DNA of 64,000 bases from Deltaproteobacteria bacterium Ga0077550 (GTDB taxonomy: Bacteria > Myxococcota_A > Polyangia > Nannocystales > Nannocystaceae). The stretch spans positions 124,001 to 188,000 of the forward strand of contig LNFB01000288.1 in assembly GCA_001464385.1 (NCBI GenBank). The letters are read 5' to 3'. Shown here one piece after another: positions 27,089 through 39,300 of this stretch. A program made the translations under genes and the position numbers. Below the pieces are notes generated by a model that saw nothing but the letters and a program-made list of their open reading frames with translations, had not been told where the DNA came from and made no database searches. Each line of letters starts with the position of its first letter. Position 1 is the first letter of the stretch.

Positions 27089-29914
27089 ATGCTCGCGGAC
27101 GCGATCGAGACCGAGGGCGAGCGCATGCGCAGACTCTGCGCGTGGTTGACCCTGGCCGAGGCCGCCAGCGGTGTCGGCACGTGGACGCTGGATGTCCCCA
27201 CCCGGGCGCTCACCGTGTCCGACGGCTTCCGCGAGCGGCTCGGGCTCGCGCCGGGAGTCGGACCCACCCTCGACACGTGGCTCGGCCTCGTCGGTGCCGA
27301 CGACCGCGGCACGGTGACCGCCGGGCTGTCGGCGTGCATCGAGCGGGGGATCGCCCTCGACGTCGAGGTGCGCCTCGTCAAGGGCGGACGCGCGCGGGTG
27401 CTCGGCGTGCGGGCCCCGGGCGCCACCGAGGCGACGACGCGCGTCCACGGCGTGCTGTCCCTGGTCGGCCCGTCGCTGCCGAGCCCCGCCGACGCCGGGG
27501 CGCGCCACGCCGCCACGCACGTCGACGCGCGCCCCGTCGCCCCGCCGCACGTCGAGCCGCCGACGGTCATCGTCGGCCCGTCGCCGACGTCGATCAGCGA
27601 GGAGCGCTTCCGATCGATCGCCGAGGCCATGCCGATGATCGTGTGGACGGCGACCCCGGCCGGCGACGTCGACTACTCCAACCGCGCCTTCTCGGACTAC
27701 ACCGGCGTGCCCGCGTCGGAGCCGGTCGCGACCCGCTGGCAACGCACCCTTCACCCCGACGACGGCCTCGCGTGGATCGCCGTCTGGGACGAGTGCGTGC
27801 GCACCGGTTCGCCCTACGAGATCGAGTGTCGCCTGCGCCGCCACGACGGCGCGTACCGCTGGTTCCGCGTGCAGGCGACGGCGCAGCGCGACGACGGCGG
27901 CGCGATCGTCCGCTGGTGCGGCAGCGGCATCGACGTCCACGACCTCAAGGTGCTGGAGGAGGAGGCCCGCGGCCTCGCGCGCCGCGCCGCCCTCGACGTG
28001 GCCGAGGGCGTCCGCCACCGCGAGCTGCTGCGCCAGAGCGAGGAGCGCTTCCGCCTGCTCGCCAGCGCCACCAACGACGCGGTCTGGGACTGGGATCTCA
28101 CCACGGACGTGCTGTGGTGGAGCGACGGCTTCGCCGCGGTCTTCGGGTTCGCGCGCGAGGATCTCGAGCCCACCATCGACGCATGGATGAGCCGCATCCA
28201 CGCCGCCGATCAGGACCGGGTCGCCGCCTCGCTGCGCGCCGCGATCTTCGGCGACGCCGCCGCGTGGTCGAGCGAGCACCGCCTCGTCCGCGGCGACGGC
28301 AGCGTCGCGTACGTGCTCGATCGCGGGCACGTCGTGCGCGATGGCAGCGGCCGCGCGGTGCGGATGGTCGGCGGCACCACGGACGTCAGCGAGCGGCGCC
28401 GGGTCGAGCTGCGGCTGCGCGAGCAGGCGACCCTGCTCGACCATGCCCAGGACGCGATCCTCGTCCGCGACCTCGAGCACCGCATCCTCTACTGGAACCG
28501 GGGCGCCGAGCGGTTGTACGGCTGGACCGCCGAGGAGGCGGTCGGCCGCCGGATCCAGGAGCTGCTCTACCTCGAGCCCGGGGGCTTCGACGCCGCGACC
28601 ACCGCGACGCTCGAGCGCGGCGAGTGGCTCGGCGAGCTCGAGCAGGTCGACCGCCACGGCAAGCCGCTGCTGGTCGAGGCCCACTGGACCCTCGTTCGCG
28701 GCGACGACGGCGAGGGGGCGATCCTGGCGATCAACACCGACATCACCCAGCGCAAGAAGATCGAGGCCCAGTTCCTCCGCGCCCAGCGGATGGAGAGCAT
28801 CGGCACGCTCGCGGGCGGGCTCGCGCACGACCTCAACAACCTGCTGTCACCGATCCTGATGTCCGCCACGGCGATGCGCGGGGAGATCGACGATGCCGAG
28901 CTGCTCGACGACCTCGCCACGATCGAGGCCTGCGCGAAGCGTGGCGCCGAGATGATCCGCCAGCTGCTGGCCTTCGCCCGCGGCGGTGAGCGCCGCCGCG
29001 CGCCGGTGCACCTCGGGCGCATCGCCGCCGACGTGCAGCGGTTGTTCGCGGAATCGTTCCCCAAGAGCATCGCGTTCCGGCTCCACGTCGAGCCCGACCT
29101 CTGGCTCGTCGATGCGGACGCCACGCAGATGCACCAGCTGCTCACCAATCTGTTCGTGAACGCCCGAGACGCCATGGCGGACGGCGGCAGCCTCACCGTC
29201 TCGGTCGAGCGGGTCGAGCTCGACGAGGTCTTCGCCGAACTGAACACTGACGCGAATTCCGGGCCCCACGTGCTCGCGAAGGTCGAGGACACCGGCCCGG
29301 GCATGCCGCCCGAGGTGGTCGATCGGATCTTCGAGCCGTTCTTCACCACCAAGGAGCAGGGCAAGGGCACGGGCCTGGGGCTGTCGACGGCGCACGCGAT
29401 CGTCCGCGACCACGGCGGGTTCATCCATGTTTACAGCGAGGTCGGACGCGGCACCCGCTTCCGCATCTACCTGCCCGCGGCCAAGACCTCGGTCACGGCG
29501 TCGACGACGGCGCCCCCGGCATCGGCGCTGCCCCGCGGAAACGGCGAGGTGGTGCTCGTGGTCGACGACGACGAGCAGATCCGTCTGGTCGCGAGCCGGA
29601 CGCTCGAGCGCTTCGGGTACCGGGTGATGCTCGCCAGCAACGGCGCCGAGGCGGTCGCCATCTACGCGCAGCACCGCGCGATCGTCGACGTCGTGCTCAC
29701 CGACATGGCGATGCCGATCATGGACGGGCCCACGACCATCGTCGCGCTCAAGGCCATCGACCCCGGCGTCCGCATCATCGGGTCGAGCGGCCTGGGGAGC
29801 AACGGCAGCCTCGCCAAGGCGGTCGACGCCGGCGTGGAGCACTTCGTCCCGAAGCCGTACACCGCCGAGTCGATCCTCACCGTCATCGCGCGGGTCCTCG
29901 CCGATCGCCCGTAG
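27089..29914 (+). CDS. Hybrid sensor histidine kinase, PAS x4 - HisKA - HATPase - REC
   Basis: 941 aa, no transmembrane segment, so a cytoplasmic sensor. Four PAS-like domains lie at about 20-125 (degenerate), 172-288, 318-437 and 445-556. The HisKA H-box is [14 protein letters not shown] with His580. The ATPase domain has NARDAM (N box), DTGPGMPPE (G1) and [15 protein letters not shown] (F/G2). The receiver domain (819-941) has the acidic pair VVDDDE, phospho-acceptor Asp872 in LTDMAMP and Lys922 in VPKP. The H-box with DLNN is typical of HK families with C-terminal receivers that pass phosphate to separate response regulators. Signals and target are unknown. A related but broken kinase lies 149 bases upstream on the same strand. 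Confidence 0.95.
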   Translation: MLADAIETEGERMRRLCAWLTLAEAASGVGTWTLDVPTRALTVSDGFRERLGLAPGVGPTLDTWLGLVGADDRGTVTAGLSACIERGIALDVEVRLVKGGRARVLGVRAPGATEATTRVHGVLSLVGPSLPSPADAGARHAATHVDARPVAPPHVEPPTVIVGPSPTSISEERFRSIAEAMPMIVWTATPAGDVDYSNRAFSDYTGVPASEPVATRWQRTLHPDDGLAWIAVWDECVRTGSPYEIECRLRRHDGAYRWFRVQATAQRDDGGAIVRWCGSGIDVHDLKVLEEEARGLARRAALDVAEGVRHRELLRQSEERFRLLASATNDAVWDWDLTTDVLWWSDGFAAVFGFAREDLEPTIDAWMSRIHAADQDRVAASLRAAIFGDAAAWSSEHRLVRGDGSVAYVLDRGHVVRDGSGRAVRMVGGTTDVSERRRVELRLREQATLLDHAQDAILVRDLEHRILYWNRGAERLYGWTAEEAVGRRIQELLYLEPGGFDAATTATLERGEWLGELEQVDRHGKPLLVEAHWTLVRGDDGEGAILAINTDITQRKKIEAQFLRAQRMESIGTLAGGLAHDLNNLLSPILMSATAMRGEIDDAELLDDLATIEACAKRGAEMIRQLLAFARGGERRRAPVHLGRIAADVQRLFAESFPKSIAFRLHVEPDLWLVDADATQMHQLLTNLFVNARDAMADGGSLTVSVERVELDEVFAELNTDANSGPHVLAKVEDTGPGMPPEVVDRIFEPFFTTKEQGKGTGLGLSTAHAIVRDHGGFIHVYSEVGRGTRFRIYLPAAKTSVTASTTAPPASALPRGNGEVVLVVDDDEQIRLVASRTLERFGYRVMLASNGAEAVAIYAQHRAIVDVVLTDMAMPIMDGPTTIVALKAIDPGVRIIGSSGLGSNGSLAKAVDAGVEHFVPKPYTAESILTVIARVLADRP

Positions 29915-30079
29915 GAGCCGCCCGGAGCCGCGGTCCCACCCGGCCCAACCGCGGCCACCCGCGGCGCCGAACGCCGGCCTCGCCGGGAAATCGGCGCCGG
30001 CCCGGGCCGGGGCGCCCACGTCGCCCCCATCGGGTGTAGGATGCTCGTCCTCCTTCACTCGAACCAACTCGAGACGAAC

Positions 30080-32131
<2,052 letters not shown>

Positions 32132-32145
32132 GCAATCCCCCGGCG

Positions 32146-32388
32146 ATGAACTTCGATCCGAAATCCGCGACCGCGCCCGGTGAAGCTGGGCCGATCTCGA
32201 TCGAGATCGCCGGGAAGACGGCGATGTTGCTGGTGTCGCTCGCGACCGAGATCGGTGCGCGGGCGCCCGGCGACGTCGTGGCGCAGGCGCTCGGTCTGCT
32301 GCAGATGGTCCGGCAGGCGAAGGCGCGCGGGCAGCGGATCGTGCTGCGCGACCCCGCCACGGGCCACGAGGTGGATCTGGCGCTGTAG
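32146..32388 (+). CDS. Small hypothetical protein downstream of prkA (80 aa)
   Basis: 80 aa, starting 14 nt after the prkA stop, probably on the same transcript. A central helix-rich region reads [20 protein letters not shown] and [20 protein letters not shown], followed by [16 protein letters not shown], which could be a beta hairpin. No signal peptide or known domain is recognised. G/C third positions throughout and the position support a real gene. Confidence 0.6.
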   Translation: MNFDPKSATAPGEAGPISIEIAGKTAMLLVSLATEIGARAPGDVVAQALGLLQMVRQAKARGQRIVLRDPATGHEVDLAL

Positions 32389-32469
32389 CGCGGGTGCGAA
32401 GCGTCGACGCACGCAGGCGTGACGGAGGCGTCGCATCGGCGACGTGCGATCCCTGGTAGGGTGCGCGCC

Positions 32470-32844
32470 ATGGACCCGCGTCTCGATGCGATTGCGCTGC
32501 TGTATCTCTCGTTCGCCCACGGCACGGATGGCGTGCTGTCTGGGGAGGAGATGCGGCTGCTCGCGTCGAAGCTCGGCGGCTGGCAGCCGCAGTCGAGCCT
32601 CGACGCGGTCGGCGGCCACCTGAAGAGTACCGTCGATCGCTACAAGCGACTCGGCAGCCAGGACGCGCGGCTCGCCGAGGCGCGCAAATGTGTGGCGACG
32701 CTCCGACGCTCGCTCGACTCGGCGGCGCGCGAGCGGATCGTCGGCGACCTCCGCGAGCTCGCGGCCGTCGACGGCGAGATCACCCCCGAGGAGGCGGCGT
32801 TGCTCGACGAGGTCGCCCTCGCGATGGCCCCCGCGCCGCAGTAG
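32470..32844 (+). CDS. TerB-like protein
   Basis: 124 aa, all helical. The pattern [20 protein letters not shown] and, in the second half, [21 protein letters not shown] matches TerB-type repeats, where an acidic DGxIxxEE motif binds metal. TerB proteins occur in tellurite/stress membrane complexes, but isolated small TerB proteins are common and of unknown role. GGTAGGG lies upstream of the start. It follows the small protein after prkA by 81 nt. Confidence 0.75.
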   Translation: MDPRLDAIALLYLSFAHGTDGVLSGEEMRLLASKLGGWQPQSSLDAVGGHLKSTVDRYKRLGSQDARLAEARKCVATLRRSLDSAARERIVGDLRELAAVDGEITPEEAALLDEVALAMAPAPQ

Positions 32845-32867
32845 CCGGACCGTCGCCCGGAGCCGCC

Positions 32868-33422
32868 GTGCCGCGCCCGAAGCTCTCCCTCGTCCTGCTG
32901 GCTCGCGAGAGCGTCCTGCTCGCGCCGATGCTCGCGGGCTGCCCGACCACCCCGAGCGCCCCGACCGGCGCACCGCAGGGCGGCGAGTTCACCCACGATC
33001 CGAGCTGCACCCTCGCGGGCTCGCTGAGCGTGTCGCTCGGCGACGGGACGGACGGCTTCGTCGCGCTGACCAGCGGCCAGGGCCCCGTCGAGCAGTTCGG
33101 ACCCCAGGGAGGGACCCACGCCTTCGCGGCGGTGCAGGTCGGCGGGCTCGCGCTCGACCGCTACGACATCGTGCTGCTGCAGCTGTCTCTGTTCGCGGCC
33201 GAGCAGTGTCCGACGGTCGACGCGCCGTGTGAGGGCGACGCGACCTTCGGCGTCGGCACATGGGTGCTCGGCGACACGCTGCCGCTCGATCCGGTCGACG
33301 CGCACACGATCGAGCAGGACCAGCTGAGGATCGAGGCTGGCAGCGGCGCAGTGGTGCTGCAGGCGCAGGTGGAGGACCCCTGCGGCCAGCTCGGGTTTGC
33401 CGAGCAGCCGTTCGTCCGCTGA
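32868..33422 (+). CDS. Hypothetical lipoprotein
   Basis: 184 aa from a GTG with GGAG 5 nt upstream. The signal peptide ends APMLAGC (Cys about residue 25), so it is lipidated. The mature part has four further Cys residues (SCTLAG, EQCPTV, PCEGD, DPCGQ), which may form two disulfides, and is predicted beta-rich (SLSVSLGDGTDGFVAL, YDIVLLQLSL). I do not recognise a family. It begins 23 nt after the TerB-like gene and probably ends the prkA gene string; a 16-base perfect palindrome follows at 33452. Confidence 0.75.
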   Translation: MPRPKLSLVLLARESVLLAPMLAGCPTTPSAPTGAPQGGEFTHDPSCTLAGSLSVSLGDGTDGFVALTSGQGPVEQFGPQGGTHAFAAVQVGGLALDRYDIVLLQLSLFAAEQCPTVDAPCEGDATFGVGTWVLGDTLPLDPVDAHTIEQDQLRIEAGSGAVVLQAQVEDPCGQLGFAEQPFVR

Positions 33423-33451
33423 GCGCGGCCGACACGAAAAACGGCGGCGCC

Positions 33452-33467
33452 GGCCCGCATGCGGGCC
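33452..33467. repeat. 16-base perfect palindrome GGCCCGCATGCGGGCC
   Basis: Self-complementary over 16 bases, 30 bases after the lipoprotein stop and about 130 bases before the nuclease gene. It could form an RNA hairpin acting as a terminator, though without a U tract, or be a protein binding site. The surrounding bases include several more GGGCC/GGCCC elements. Confidence 0.35.
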
Positions 33468-33593
33468 ACGGGTGGCCAGCGAGCGGGCCACGTCCGGCTC
33501 GCCCGCGGGCCACAGCACCCCGAGTGCACCGCTTGCAGCCACACAACGAGCCTCATCCCGATGGCACATCGCTCGCAGAGGCGCGTCCCATCG

Positions 33594-34544
33594 ATGCCCT
33601 CCTTCGAGCACGAGGTCCTCGTCCAGCTCGTGCGTGAGCACCCCGAGTTGGTGCTGGACCTGGTCGGCGAAGGGCTCGGACTGCCCCACGGGGCCACCGA
33701 GGTGGTCGCCGACTCGGAGAACCTCTCGGCGCTCGTCCCCGTCGAGCTCCGCGCCGACTCCGTCGTGTTGGTGCGTGGGCCTGCAGGCGTCGTGGTTGCA
33801 GTGCTCATCGTCGAGGTGCAGCTCGACACCGACCCCGACAAGCGCTTCAGCTGGCCCGCCTACCTCGGGGTCGCACGCGCGCGGTGGCGCTGCCCCGTGC
33901 CGGTCGTCGTGATCACGACGAGCGCCCGCGTCGCTCGATGGGCGGCCAAGCCCGTCGCGTTGAGCCCAACCGGGGCTGTGTTCCTCGCCCACGTGATCGG
34001 TCCCGACGGCGTACCGCTCGCCGAGCCGGGGCTTGCGAGGCGCCACCCAGAGCTGGCCGTGCTGTCGCTGCTGGCGCACCGCGACGCCCCCGAGGCGCTC
34101 CCCCTCGGGCGTGCGATCCTCGGCGCCTGCCGCACCCTCGACCACGACCGCGCCGCGCTCTACACTGACGTGGTCTTCAGTTTCCTGAACCGGGCGGCCC
34201 GGACCGCCCTCGAGGACGAGATGAACCTGGAGAAGTACGAGTTCCGCAGCGAGTTCATGCGCAACCTCCAGGCCCGCGCGATCCAAGAGGGTCGCGAAGA
34301 AGGTCGCGAAGAAGGTCGCGAAGAAGGTCGCGAAGAAGGTCGCGAAGAAGGTCGCGAAGAAGGTCGCGAAGAAGGTCGCGCCGCGCTGGCACGCGCGTTG
34401 ATCCACGTCCTCGTCGGCCGCGGGTTCGACCTCGAACCGCGGCACCACGCGCGGATCGCCGCGTGCGCCGAGCTCGAGCAGCTCGACGGGTGGTTGGTCC
34501 GCGCGCTGGGTGCGACCGAGCTCGACGCGGTCTTCGAGGACTAG
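33594..34544 (+). CDS. Rpn-type PD-(D/E)XK nuclease-like protein with (GREE)7 repeat
   Basis: 316 aa. The nuclease-like core is VPVELRADSVVLV (D55) and VLIVEVQLDTDPDKRFSWPAYL (E74-x-Q76), the E-x-Q variant of PD-(D/E)XK seen in Rpn/transposase-like families abundant in myxobacteria. After a helical segment (EFMRNLQARAIQ) come seven exact GREE repeats, then a C-terminal helical part that in the family ends in a conserved WL motif (LEQLDGWLVRALG). The GREE tract should be a charged helix for dimerisation. The upstream ATG at 33561 is an alternative start. Its stop codon is shared with the convergent amine oxidase through CTAG. Confidence 0.88.
   Translation: MPSFEHEVLVQLVREHPELVLDLVGEGLGLPHGATEVVADSENLSALVPVELRADSVVLVRGPAGVVVAVLIVEVQLDTDPDKRFSWPAYLGVARARWRCPVPVVVITTSARVARWAAKPVALSPTGAVFLAHVIGPDGVPLAEPGLARRHPELAVLSLLAHRDAPEALPLGRAILGACRTLDHDRAALYTDVVFSFLNRAARTALEDEMNLEKYEFRSEFMRNLQARAIQEGREEGREEGREEGREEGREEGREEGREEGRAALARALIHVLVGRGFDLEPRHHARIAACAELEQLDGWLVRALGATELDAVFED
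34290..34373 (+). repeat. 12-bp tandem repeat, 7 exact copies (GREE)
   Basis: GGTCGCGAAGAA repeated seven times without a mismatch, plus a partial eighth. Each unit encodes Gly-Arg-Glu-Glu. The identical codons in each unit point to recent expansion by slippage or unequal crossover; changes in copy number would stay in frame. Confidence 0.97.
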
Positions 34545-36262
34545 CCGAGCAGCCGGCGCCGCTGCAGCCATCGCGGCCGCGTCGGGAGCCGGCCCTCGAT
34601 CGCGGGCTGCGGCAGCACGAGCTTGCGCTCGGCCATCCCGCGGTGCACCCGCGAGGGCGCGATGCCGAGATCCATCAGGATCGCCATCGCGACGAGCATG
34701 CCGGTCTCCGCGGCGCCCTCCATGAAGCCTTGGAACTCGAGCGACGTGTGCTCGCCGCAGAAGTGGACGTTGCCCTCGCGAGCGCCCTCGAGGCCGTAGA
34801 ACGCCCACTGCCCCGGCCGATAGCAGGCGTAGCTCCCCAGCGTGTTGGGTTCGGTCGGCCAATGCATGCGCACGGCCTTGCCCGCGACGTAGGCCGCCAT
34901 GGCGCCGGGGAAGATCGTCTCGAGGTCGGGCAGCGCGACGCTCGTGAACCAGTCCTCGGCCTCGCCGCCGCCGGACGCCACGCCCTGATCACCCCCGAGG
35001 AAGTTGGTGATGATCCCGGCGTCGCCGTCCTGACCGACGGACGTGTCCCAGAACTGCTGGGCCGGCAGGTCGCTGGTCGCCGATCCGGACGCGTCGTAGG
35101 CCAACCGCCACGCCCGCGAGCTGAAGGCGCCCATCACCTTCGCGTTCGTGCCGTAGCCGAGATCCGAGATGATGTGGCGCTTCTCCTGCGACAGGGACAG
35201 GCCGCTGAGATCGACATCTCGCAACCGCGTGAACGGCAACGCGAACACCACGTGATCGGCCTCGACCTCGACCATGCCGTCGGGCCCGAGCATGCCGAGC
35301 ACGAAGCCGCCGTCGTCGCCGTCGCGGGCGCTGACGAGGACCATGCCGAGCTCGATGTGCCCCGCGAGTTCGTCCGCCAACGCGGTCGTGAGCGTGTCGT
35401 TGCCGAAGTGGGTGTGGTAGCGCTCGTCCGAGACGCCGAAGATCCGGAACTGCTCGGGGGTGTCCGAGCCGATGAGGTAGATGAGGTTCAGCGCCGACTG
35501 CTGGTCGTTCTCGAGCCCATACTCGCCGCGGTACGCGGCCGAGAGGATCGCATGGAGCTCCGGGTACGTCGCGGTCGGCACGTTGTCGTCGAGCCACTGC
35601 GACAGCGGCGTGGCGTCGAGCTCGGCGTACGCCGCGTCGTCGGTGTCCGCCGCCTCGAGCTGATCGGCGATCAGCCCCGCCACCGCCGAGAACTGCTCGA
35701 CCACCGTGGCCTCCGGCACCGCGGCCCCCGCGATGAACCACGTGTCACGCACCGTGGACTCGGCGAAGAACGCCTCGCGGTCGTCGAGCTGGATGTCGAA
35801 CTCCGCCGCCAGGTCCAGGAGCGTCACGTGGACGCTGTCGATGAACTCGCCGCCGAGCTCGGCGACCTGCCCGCCGGGGAACACGCGCGCGCTGTACATG
35901 CGGCCGCCCGTGCGCTGGCTCGCCTCGTACACCGTCGCATCGACCCCGACCTCGCGGAGGCGGTAGGCGCAGTGGAGCCCCGCCATGCCGCCGCCGATCA
36001 CCGCGACGCGCGGACCACTCGGCCCGCCGGTGTCGGTGCCGCTCGAGGTGTCGGCGCCCGTGTCGGCCGCGCCCGAGTCACCGCACGCCGCAGCGCCGAC
36101 GAGCGCGGCGCTCGCCAGCCCGCGGCTGAACGCGCGACGCGGCAGCGGGTGACTGCGGATCCACGAGGCGATCTCGGCCGGGTCGGTCAGGCCTTCGTCA
36201 CGCGCGGCGCGGCACGCAGCGGCGATCGTCCGCAGTCGGGAGAACAGGCTGGTCCTTGCCAT
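34541..36262 (-). CDS. Secreted FAD-dependent amine oxidase-like lipoprotein
   Basis: 573 aa. After an unusual 40-residue N-terminal extension comes a Tat-like signal LPRRAFSRG (Arg42-Arg43) that ends in a lipobox GAAAC (Cys60), then an Asp/Thr/Ser linker. The Rossmann motif VIGGGMAGL is at 88-96 and the flavin monoamine oxidase signature EASQRTGGRMYS at 113-124. GEHTSLEFQGFMEGA near the C-terminus is the second FAD-binding motif of this family. It should oxidise an amine or amino acid outside the cytoplasm, with FAD loaded before Tat export. The last 40 residues are basic. It is divergent from recC (102 nt gap) and convergent with the nuclease gene. Confidence 0.92.
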   Translation of the reverse strand: MARTSLFSRLRTIAAACRAARDEGLTDPAEIASWIRSHPLPRRAFSRGLASAALVGAAACGDSGAADTGADTSSGTDTGGPSGPRVAVIGGGMAGLHCAYRLREVGVDATVYEASQRTGGRMYSARVFPGGQVAELGGEFIDSVHVTLLDLAAEFDIQLDDREAFFAESTVRDTWFIAGAAVPEATVVEQFSAVAGLIADQLEAADTDDAAYAELDATPLSQWLDDNVPTATYPELHAILSAAYRGEYGLENDQQSALNLIYLIGSDTPEQFRIFGVSDERYHTHFGNDTLTTALADELAGHIELGMVLVSARDGDDGGFVLGMLGPDGMVEVEADHVVFALPFTRLRDVDLSGLSLSQEKRHIISDLGYGTNAKVMGAFSSRAWRLAYDASGSATSDLPAQQFWDTSVGQDGDAGIITNFLGGDQGVASGGGEAEDWFTSVALPDLETIFPGAMAAYVAGKAVRMHWPTEPNTLGSYACYRPGQWAFYGLEGAREGNVHFCGEHTSLEFQGFMEGAAETGMLVAMAILMDLGIAPSRVHRGMAERKLVLPQPAIEGRLPTRPRWLQRRRLLG

Positions 36263-36364
36263 GGTCGTGCTGGTTTACCAGATCGCACCGCGACCCGGGA
36301 GCGCGCTCGAGGTGCTGCCGTGGCCTTGCGCGGGGCCCCACGCAGGCGGCAACGTGGGGCGCCC

Positions 36365-39300
36365 GTGGTCCTCGTCGTGCACCGCAGCAACCGCGCCGAC
36401 GTGCTCGCGCACGCGCTGGGTGACGTGGTCGCGAGCGCACCGCTGCCGCCGCTCCAGACCGAGCGCGTGGTCGTCCACGGGCGCAGGATGGCGGGCTGGC
36501 TGTCGATGCGCCTGGCCGAGCGGTTCGGCGTGTGGTCGGGGGCGCAGTTCCCGTTCCCGCGGCGGTTCGTCACGCAGCTGATGGAGCTCGCGCTGCCCGG
36601 ACACACGGACGCGCTCCTGCTCGACGAGCGCGACAGCCTGCAGTGGTTGGTGCTGCCGCAGCTCGATCGTCGCCTCGACGATCCCGCGTTCGCCGAGCTG
36701 CGCCGGTACTGCCGCGACGAGCCGGGGGCGCGCAGCGGCCACGCCGGCCGCGGCGATCCGAGCGCGCGCAACGAGGCGACGCTGCGACGCTTCGGGCTCG
36801 CAGCGAAGATCGCCGGCCTCTTCGATCGCTACCTCGTCCACCGCCCCGAGATGGTGCTGCACTGGGAGCGCGGCGGCAGCATCGACGACTGGCAGGCGAT
36901 CCTGTGGCGGGACGTCGTGGCTGCCCGAGGCGGCGAGCACTTCGCGGCGCTGCTCGAGTCGGCGGTGGCGCGCCTGCGTCGCGGCGAGGTCGTCGGCCTG
37001 CCGCCGCGGGTGAGCTTCTTCGGCATCGCGAGCCTGCCACCGTCGTACCTGCAGCTCGTCGCGGCCCTCGCGGAGGCGACCGACGTCCACCTGTTCGTGC
37101 CCTCACCGTCGATGGTGTGGTGGGCCGAGATCCGCAGCCAGCGTCGCCGCGCCGCGCCGGTCGATCTGGAGGACGCCCCCGACGAGGGCCACCCGCTGCT
37201 GGCGTCGCTCGGCACACTGGGCCGCGACTTCCAGCGCCTCCTCGAGTCCGACTGCGCCTACGTCGAGCCGCCCGTCGATCTGTACCGCGAGCCCGCGGCC
37301 GACACGGCGCTCGGCGTCGTGCAGGGCGATCTGCTGCACCTGCGCGCCCGCGGGGGCGATCCGCTGGGGCGCGTCGGCGAGCCCGCGCTCCCGCTGGACG
37401 ACGCCGACGCATCGATCGCCGTGTTCTCCTGCCACTCGCGGCTGCGTGAGGTCGAGGTCCTGCACGACCGGCTGCTCGCGCTGCTCGCCGCCGACCCCAC
37501 GCTGCAGCCGCGCGACATCGTCGTGTACCTGACCGACGTCGACGGCTACGCCCCCCTGGTCGAGGCCGTGTTCGAGCGCGACCGCGAGGACGCGACCCAG
37601 ATCCCGTTCTCGATCGCCGACCGCTCGCCGCGGGCGTGCAACCCGACGATCGAGGCGTGGCTGCGGATCCTCGCCCTGGTCGGCAGCCGCATGACCGCGA
37701 GCGCAGTGCTCGATCTCCTCGCGCTCGAGCCCGTCGCCGCGCGCTTCGGCTTCACGCCCGACGACCTCGACACCATCGCGCGGTGGGTCGACGGCAGCGG
37801 CGTGCGCTGGGGCATCGACGGCGCGCACCGGGGCACCCATGGCCAGCCCGAGCTCGAGGCCACGACGTGGCGCTTCGGCCTGCGGCGCCTGCTGCTCGGC
37901 CACGCGATGCCGGGCGGCGGTCGCACGAGCTTCGCCGGCGTGCTGCCGTTCGACGAGATCGAGGGCCAGCGCACCGAGCTGCTCGGACGCCTGGTCGCCG
38001 CGTGCGAGACGCTGTTCGGGCTCGCCGCGAGCCTCGCGACCCCGCGCAGCGTGGCCACCTGGCAGATCGATCTCGAGGTCGCGATCGCGGCGGTCCTCGC
38101 CGCCCGCCCCGGCGGTCACTGGGAGCTCGACGACATCCGCCAGGCGATCGCGAAGGTCGCCCGCTCGGCCGCCGCCGCCCGCTTCGAGGGCGAGGTGCCG
38201 CTGACGGTGATGCGCGACGCCGTGGTCGCCTGCCTCGACGACGGCGCGACGGTGCGCGGCTCGGCCAACACCGGCGTGTCGTTCGCGGCGTTGCAGCCGA
38301 TGCGCGCGGTCGGCTCGCGGGTGGTCGTGGTGCTCGGGCTGCAGGACGGCGTGTTCCCGCGGGCCGATCACGGGGTCGACTTCGACGCGATGCGCCAGAC
38401 CCCGCGCCCGGGCGATCGGAGCCTGCGCGACGACGATCGCTACGCGTTCCTCGAGGCAGTGGTCGCCGCTGGCGAGCGCCTCCTGCTCGGCTACGTCGGA
38501 CAGAGCAGCCAGGACGATCGCGACCTGCCGCCGTCGGTGGTGCTCGCGGAGTTCCTCGACGTCCTCGGCGCGGCGTTCTTCGTCCCGGGGACCGAGGCCG
38601 CGAGCCCCGGGGCGCGCGCGGCCGCGGTACGACGGCGGCTGGTCGTGCGCCAGCCGATGCAGCCCTTCAGCCCGCGGAACTTCGGCGCCGATCCCGACCC
38701 GCGCCTGTTCAGCTACTCGGTGCCCTACTACGAGGGGGCGCGCACCCTGGCGTCGAACGTCCGCCGCGAGCGCGCAGTGCTCTTCACCGAGGCGCTCCCG
38801 CCGATCGATCCGGCGATCCCCGTGGAGCTCGATCGATTCGTGAAGATGCTGCAGCTCCCCCAGGCCCAGCTGCTCCGGCGACGGCTCGACGTCGAACTGA
38901 AGGACTGGTCGCGCGAGCGCACCGACCGCGAGCCGATGGAGCTCGATCAGCTCGAGCAATGGCAGCTCGGCGAGGAGCTCCTGCGCCTGCGTCTCGACGG
39001 CGTCGAGGACGACCGCGCCCGCGAGCTGCTGGCCCAGGCGGGGACGCTGCCGCTGGGCTCGATGGGCAAGGCGACCTTCTCGACGCTGGCCGCGTCGGTC
39101 GAGCCCCTCGTGCAGTCGACGCTCGAGCTGCGGGGTGGCCTCCCGTTGCCCGCCCGCGAGGTCACCCTCGACGTCGGCGGCATGACGCTCGTCGGCCACC
39201 TGCGCCACCGCCACGAGCGCGGCCTCGCCATCACCCACTTCGGGCGGCTGTCGGCGAAGCACCTCCTCGAGCTGTGGGTGCTGCACCTGGTCGCGACCGC

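Noticed and set aside
33594-34544. Mobile element or transposase
   Set aside because: Although Rpn-type PD-(D/E)XK proteins are sometimes labelled transposase-like, there are no terminal inverted repeats, target duplications or partner genes, and the family is common as single chromosomal genes in myxobacteria.
36187-36771. Minus-strand frame across the recC start
   Set aside because: Arg/Ser-rich antisense frame; the plus strand shows a RecC N-terminus.
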